A DNA stretch of 64,000 nt from NCBI GenBank assembly GCA_021234155.1, contig JAJEKV010000505.1:1-64000 (forward strand). The letters run 5' to 3'. The notes under the pieces are model-generated. The model worked only from the letters and a program-made list of their open reading frames with translations, ran no database searches and was not told the DNA's origin. Both the position numbers and the translations under genes were made by a program. This document shows, piece after piece, positions 58,201-64,000 of this stretch; position 1 is the stretch's first letter, and every line of letters begins with the position of its first letter. The stretch is from Isoetes taiwanensis (Eukaryota > Streptophyta > Lycopodiopsida > Isoetales > Isoetaceae).

Positions 58201-60990
58201 GTTGTGATACCTACAGCCAGTTGTTGGTGGATCCCTTTTGGGTGGCGGGCGGGATTGTCCCTTGGTCTCTTTGTCCATCCATTGACGCATCGCTTCGGTG
58301 GCGAGCAACGAGTGTGTGTGCTCCGTGATACGCATGGTATAATGAGACAAGATTGTTGACATGGAATGAGTTCAAATTGAAGTTCCTTCTTCTTAGATTT
58401 GGGACCGGGGCATTTGGGAAAAGTAGTCGCGCTACACTTCCTCCACACCCACAAGCCGTGGCTCCCCAGCTCTGGGTGGTTCATGGCAGTGTTATGGAGG
58501 AGCACTTGGTGCACTCGATGTATGTGGTCCTGCTTCATCCTGAGGTGTTGCCTCCATCACCAAAGTGGCCTTTAGTTATCCCCGAGCCTCATCGTAAAAG
58601 CACCGGCGATGGGTATGGGATAAATAAGCACAATTTCATTAATTTTGGACAATACGAATTTATGGACCATTTTTAATGCACTTGCATGAATGACTCTTTT
58701 CATACACTAATTGACATCCCCCAAAGTATTGCATATGCCTTCACAAACCGCATCGCGTATCGTGATAGTGCTCCGGTATCTTCTTCTTGTTGGACGGCCC
58801 AAACATAGTCGATAGTCTCTATCTCTATGTAGTCACTAGCGGTCATTGGCTTCCATCTCCCACGTTAGACACAAGACATCAGGCGGGCATAGGTTTATCT
58901 TTTCGCGGACCAATGCTTTCGCGGTGATGGCTTGCGGCTTTGGTGGTACATATTTGGTCACTCAAACTCAAAAACTAGAGGCCCAATGTGCCGGTCAACC
59001 TCTCATCATCATCAAAGATGTGCACATGTTATTGAAATATGTAAAATATATGAAATCACATACCTATTTCTCGCCTTGTACAAAAATGAATCGTCCGGTT
59101 GCAAGAGAGAAATCTCCAAGAAGAACTTCACGGATGGCTCGTCAAATGGACATTCATGTTCTTACACGGTGAGACGCCTTGATACTGAAACAATAGATAG
59201 TGCCAACTTCGGATGAAATTGCCTTCTTGTTAAAAGTCCAAGTAGCTCAAGTCTTGGATGGCACATATAGCTTTGTCATGTAGTAGTCCATATATAATGA
59301 AATAGTCCAAAAAGCACAATTTCATTATTTTTTGGTCGACCTGTGAACATCCGATTACGTAAGAAAATACGAGACTATTCGAAGATATTGTGATGCCATG
59401 CACCGCGATGATGTCACATTCTAATTATTCAAGGTATACCTAGTTAATGGTGTTGCCCCATTACATCTTCCACCGCCTTTCTTTAGACTTCAAGGTGTCG
59501 CTCAATGTCAACTCGATGCACAACATCATGGTTCCGAGTCTTTAGGCTCCCCCTAAAGTATCTGCACCCTCCATGGGCAACAAACCCTTTGGCAACCAGG
59601 CGTCCACCTTTGTCGGGAACCCCTTCGGTTATGGATCTTCAATCCTAGAAACCCGGTCACACGATGAAAGATATATCATTACAAATGGTCAGGCCTCATT
59701 TTCAAAGCATAATACATGAAAATCATAAAACTTGGTGAAAATGTCTTTAAAAAAGGAGAGAGAAAAATGACTCACATTAATGAGCCCAAATTGGATAGAC
59801 AAACCAACCCCAGGCCAATCAAAGGCCGTCAGCCCAATTTATGGGCTAAAAATTTTTTTTTTTTTTTTTTTTTGCCCTTAAATTTATTCGCCCAATTTGG
59901 ACCTAAAATTGGCTCTCCCTTATTTGGGCTCTCAAATTGGCCGTCCGCCTCTATTTGATTGCATAAGATTGGCCTTTATATGTGCATAAAATTAGGATCC
60001 CATTTCGTTGTAACTAGATTTGGTCTTCAAAGATGTCGCAGGCACATCCTTAATTCAAATCCCGCCACAACTAGCTATGTGATTTCGGATAAAAAGCTCT
60101 AACCTCTTCTTGAAGCCTAAGATGTGTCTCATCATCTCATCATGAGTGTCGCAATGCATAATGCAACTCTTAGCTAAGAGCATTAACCAAAGGAGATCAA
60201 CCACACGATTAAACATTTAAATTACAATAAAACTACTCTAGAATAGCAATAAGATTACAACTTCAAAAAAAAAACTACAAAGTAGTAGTGCATTACACTA
60301 GTATATGCTATGTGCGAATAAAAAGACAAAATCTACCTTGTGGTGGCAAACTACCAGTCAAGAGCCAAAGATGGATGGCAAGATGTCTAGAACATAGAAT
60401 GGGTAGTAAGAGCTTTTTGGCAATATTAAAGTCGAGGGGGAAATTCAAATTTGAATTTTGAATTTCAATAACCACACGTGGCAACTTTATTTTAAATTTT
60501 AAATAGTCATAAAAAGGGGGTTTATTTTGTGATGCATTATGGGCCCACCAAATATCCCCATGATCTTTCCTTTATGATGCCACGTGCCATCCTCCATGCA
60601 ACCTTTATCCATCGCTTTTCAAATATTAGGACATCATTTTAGAGCTGCAAGGTGGTTGTTTTCTTCCTCCTCCATTGGGTGTGTGCTCGTCGAGGAAGGT
60701 GCCCATCTTTTAGAAGACTTTTTGAAGCATTTTTGCATGTCTAAGACCATTGAAAGGTTAGTGCATTTCATTTTTATTGCTTTTAGTTCTTTTTTATATA
60801 GTTTTGTCCTCCTTACATGCTTTATATATGCACCTCAAATGTTGTTCCCCTACTTTTGACATGGATGATCCTTCCTTTTCTTGCTTTTGGTGGGGATACA
60901 TGTCCTTGCTTTTCTCTTATCTTGCTATTCGACATGCATGTTGCCCACCAGCATAGAGCCCCTCCAAGCACTCGTAACAAGCATTCCAAC
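58201..60990. other. No supported gene; one long T tract
   Basis: Frames at 58,353-58,676 and 58,846-59,172 (plus) have no motif. A T-run of more than 20 bases lies at about 59,851-59,872. Phrases such as GCCCAATTT and GGCTCTCAAATTGG near 59,780-59,945 resemble the satellite-like array at 61.0 kb. Confidence 0.35.
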
Positions 60991-61007
60991 GAGCTAATGT
61001 AACGCCC

Positions 61008-62300
61008 TAAAACAGAGTCCAAAACCAAAAAGTTATGTCGAGAAACCTACACTATACCACCCTTTGAGCCCCTCAAATTGGCGCCCGTCCAATTTAAGCC
61101 CAATTTACGAGCCAATCTCTATAAATAGTATGCTTCATTAGTGCTCTATCAAAGCCCTCTGAACAAGCTTTCCAACGAGATAAAAAAATGCCAAAATCGG
61201 AGTCGGATGCAAAAAGTTATGCCAAAAAACTATTTTGCCACCCCGAACCCTTTAAATTGGGCGCCCAATTTGAGCCCAATTTTATGAGCCCATCTCTATA
61301 AATAGTATGCTTCATTAGTGCTCTATCAAAGCCCTCTGAACAAGCTTTCCAATGAGATAAAAATGCCAAAATCTGAGGTCGGATGCAAAAGTTATGCCAA
61401 AAAATCTATTCTCGCCACCGGAACCCCTTAAATTGGGCGCCCCTTAATTTGAGCCCAATTCTACGAGCCATCTCTATAAATAGTATGCTTCATTAGTGCT
61501 CTATCAAAGCCCTCAAGAAGCTTTCCAACCAAATAAAAAATGCCAAAATGAGTCTGATGCAAAAGTTATGCCAAAAAATTTATTGATACCCCAAGGAACC
61601 CCTTAAATTGCGCCCGCCCAATTTGAGTCAATTTACGAGCCTATTTCTATAGATAGTATGCTTCATTAGTGCCTCTATCAAAGCCCTCTGAAGAAGCTTT
61701 CCAAAGAAATAAAAAATCTAAAATCGAGTCCGGATGCAAAAGTTATGCCAAAAATCTATTACGCCACCCCGAACCCCTTAAATTGGGCGCCCGCCCAATT
61801 TGAGTCAAATTTACGAGCCTATTTCTCTAAATAGTATGCTTCATTAGTGCCTCCATCAAAGCTCTTTGAAGAAGCTTCCAACGAGATAAAAATGCCAAAA
61901 TGGACTACGGATGCAAAAATTATACCAAAAATCTATTCTCGCCACCCCCGTAGCCCTTAAATTGGGCCAGCCCATTTGAGCCAAATTTGGGGACAATTTG
62001 TATAAACATTATGCCCAATTAGATATTTTATCAAAGATCTCTCGAACAAGTTTTTCAACGAGCTAAAGGGCGTCGGAACGAGTCGGGATGCAACGTCATG
62101 CCAAACAAATCTATTACGCCACCCGGAACCATTTAAGGGGTTCCGTGGTGGCGTATCAGAACTTTTGGCATAACTTTTGCATTTGGATTCCATTTTCTAT
62201 GTTCTTTAGTTGGTTAGAAAGCTTGTTTGAGGACTTTAATAAACATAATAATTAAACATAATGTTCATACAAATGGGCTCCAAATTTGGCTCTTGGTCGA
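61008..62300 (+). repeat. Satellite-like tandem array, about 177-bp unit, with inverted last copy
   Basis: The landmark ATAAATAGTATGCTTCATTA (or close variants) occurs at 61,121, 61,298, 61,476, 61,649, 61,827 and, weakly, 62,002: spacing 173-178 bp. Each unit also has CAAAGCCCTCTGAA.AAGCTTTCCAA, GATGCAAAAGTTATGCC and AATTGGGCGCC. At 62,117-62,153 a hairpin of CGCCACCCGGAACC and GGTTCCGTGGTGGCG turns the array round, and 62,139-62,290 is an inverted copy. No gene. Confidence 0.85.
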
Positions 62301-62740
62301 TCAAAGGTGCAAGGCAACACCATCTAGGGCAAATTGGGCCCGCCGGTTTGGCCCCTTTGGGGAAAAAACTTTTGCCATGCCCGCTTTGGCCCTTGGAACA
62401 TAATCTTTTGTTCTAACCGAACTTTTATTGTTGTGCAGAATCAAGGGCTATGAGAGTCTTGACAAATCGAGAAGTCTACCCACATGAGGTAGAAGAGGAG
62501 GAAAATAAGTCACCGAAGCTTCCAAGAATTCATGGAGAGGACTAAGCTTTGAATAGAAACAACGCCGCCATCTCATCTACCCCGCACGATTCGAAAATTT
62601 TGCATCATTCTAATAAAAACCCTATATTCTAAAAATTTGGGTTCATTTGAGGAGGCATATGGACTTAGGGAAAGTCCATATATAATGAAATTGTGCTTAA
62701 AATTGCTTCATCCTAAGCTATCCATTTTATGGTGGCGATC
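62301..62740. other. No supported gene
   Basis: Spacer between the satellite-like array and the truncated LINE. The LINE 5' end may lie somewhere in it. Confidence 0.35.
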
Positions 62741-63348
62741 ACTCATAGATGTGTATGGGTAAACAACATTGTTCATCGATTTCGGCCCGAAGTCTCGCGG
62801 ATCCGCCCCTCTTTGCACGCAGAGGGATGAGACAATTGAGCGTAACGCTTTTTCTTGTGTCACCATGTTCGGACCGCTTGGCGATTGGCCGAAGTCTTTT
62901 CCATTGTGACTTGAATAGTCGACAGATCCTATTGTCGATCTATCCTAGTTCTTGGGACAAGTTGGCAAAGAGGGCTTTCCACTTAGCATCCGCTTGGATC
63001 ATGGTCCATCCGAAGAGACGAAATCTCCTCATCTTCAAGGGACAGCTCTTTTTGGATGCGCGCAAGTGCTTAGCGATGCCCGTAGTCGCATTGTGAAGGC
63101 GTACAAGTGTTCTTCCTTGAAGGATGACATCAAAAGTGTCATTTGGGAGCAATATCTTTGATTCGCACCTACTCATAGCAAATAGTTGTGCTCATAGTGA
63201 TCGTGTTCCTCTTTTTCTATGTTATGTATGTGGTGGGTAGTGTTGCTCTAGTGGATATCTTCTCCAGCGGGTTTTGAGTCCCCATGTACTCTTTGTATTC
63301 TTTTGAGTAATAAAGGTCCACGCTCATCAAAAAAAAAAAAAAAAAAAA
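62740..63348 (+). mobile_element. 5'-truncated LINE, 3' end
   Basis: An A20 tract at 63,329-63,348 is preceded by AATAAA (63,309-63,314). Upstream, read across frames, a FLCHHVRTAWRLAEVF stretch (about 62,850-62,900) fits the zinc-binding region after LINE reverse transcriptases (zf-RVT). A following stretch near 62,995-63,060 fits the conserved tail of that domain. No reverse transcriptase or endonuclease motif is present, so the copy is 5'-truncated. It is on the opposite strand to the LINE at 5.3-11.7 kb and its sequence is clearly different. Confidence 0.55.
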
Positions 63349-63494
63349 CTATTTCACATGCAATCTTTAAGCAACAGGTGCAACCTTTAAGCAACTTGGG
63401 TGATGCATTTCAAAACCACCACCAAGGCTAGGCGTTTCTTACTTTTTTTATGCAGGCTCACACAACATGCATATATTTAACTTTATGCTATATA
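63349..63494. other. Spacer before second CACTA-like element
   Basis: Contains a short direct duplicate CAACCTTTAAGCAAC / GCAACAGGTGCAACC. No gene. Confidence 0.4.
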
Positions 63495-64000
63495 CACTAC
63501 AAGAGGATGAGGGTATAGTGTCAACTCTTGTGTCAAGATATAAATGTAGTGGCAATTTTGTGTCAAAGGCTAGTACCTTGACACAAAGAGCTTCTATTGT
63601 GTCAAGAATGTGTCAATGTTGCAATGTCAAATATTTTGTCAAAATAATGACATCTTTTTGTCAAACTTATATTGTAATTTATGTGCACAATTATAACAAC
63701 TTCTAAACAAACGTTATGATTAAGTTGTGCCAACCTTTTCTGAAGTCTTATAACAAAATTTCATTCAATGTTCTATAAAAAATATGACATAATGTTTATC
63801 AAGTTTACGTTGCAAAATTATGGTTTGCCAAGATTCTAAGACGATTATCAACAGTTGTATCAAGGAAAGATATTGTTATAAACACTCAAAACCTAGTCAA
63901 ATGAAGGAGAATAGATGATAGTGAAGGGTACTTGGCAATACTGAGTTGGGACCGTAAGAGCACTTAACACTGCCCATTCGATAGGGGTCAGCCGTGCCTG
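63495..64000 (+). mobile_element. Left end of a second CACTA-like element (runs off the window)
   Basis: CACTACAAGAGGATGAGGGT starts at 63,495, the classic CACTACAAGA form of plant CACTA ends. It is followed within 170 bp by at least six copies of TTGTGTCAA or its complement TTGACAC, in both orientations, like subterminal transposase-binding repeats. The word differs from that of the element at 32.7 kb, so this is another family. The right end and coding part lie outside the window, so this is a partial call. Confidence 0.55.

Noticed and set aside
60040-60075. TTCAAATCCCGCCAC looks like a tRNA T-loop
   Set aside because: No cloverleaf upstream; chance match.
1-64000. CRISPR array or bacterial operon structure
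   Set aside because: No regular short repeats with unique spacers, no ribosome binding sites; introns, poly(A) signals and plant transposons show a nuclear plant genome.

Overview
The window looks like a stretch of a large, repeat-rich land-plant nuclear genome. It is AT-rich, has gene-sized pieces with GT-AG intron borders, and contains plant-type transposons: an L1-like LINE, CACTA/EnSpm elements, Tourist-like and foldback MITEs, and Copia-LTR-like stem-loops. I cannot fix the species. Most of the sequence is mobile DNA and decayed gene pieces. Only one intact, intronless, well-framed gene stands out: a 259-residue unknown protein at 19,082-19,861, preceded by about 1.2 kb of degenerate direct repeats.

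Layout. 0.47-2.92 kb is a foldback MITE split by about 1.9 kb of partly tandem, LTR-like sequence. 3.0-4.6 kb is a decayed minus-strand gene of unknown type. 5.28-11.72 kb is a nearly full-length but mutated minus-strand L1-type LINE (ORF1 gag-like, ORF2 endonuclease + reverse transcriptase) with a poly(A) tail and a recognisable target duplication. 12.56-13.17 kb is a MITE with perfect 39-bp inverted repeats. 13.4-13.9 kb is a minisatellite followed by a lone LTR-like stem-loop. 14.4-15.05 kb is a minus-strand fragment of a HIPL (hedgehog-interacting-protein-like / sorbosone dehydrogenase-like) gene.

24.57-31.97 kb is a 7.39-kb DNA transposon with terminal inverted repeats and a 4-bp target duplication (TCAA). 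It carries a decayed DDD/DDE transposase on the plus strand, which I assign tentatively to the Sola superfamily, and a convergent minus-strand gene series that includes a RING-like zinc finger. 32.67-41.88 kb is a 9.21-kb CACTA element with a CAT/CAT duplication. It has subterminal GAAACGCGTTACAA-type repeats, a decayed TNP2 transposase, intact 3' exons of a second gene, and inserted pieces of host-like genes: an LRR receptor kinase C-terminus (plus strand) and a coiled-coil exon (minus strand).

44.6-46.0 kb is a minus-strand, intron-retaining pseudogene of protein phosphatase 5 (TPR-PPP). 52.78-52.98 kb is a Tourist-like MITE. 53.9-55.5 kb is an array of units with GGATCACACC/GGTGTGATCC inverted arms. 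61.0-62.3 kb is a diverged satellite-like array with a 173-178 bp period, ending in an inverted copy. 62.75-63.35 kb is the 3' end of a second LINE (plus strand), and 63.495 kb onward is the left end of a second CACTA-like element that runs out of the window.

The genes do not form a pathway. The recurring theme is transposons that carry or interrupt host gene pieces.
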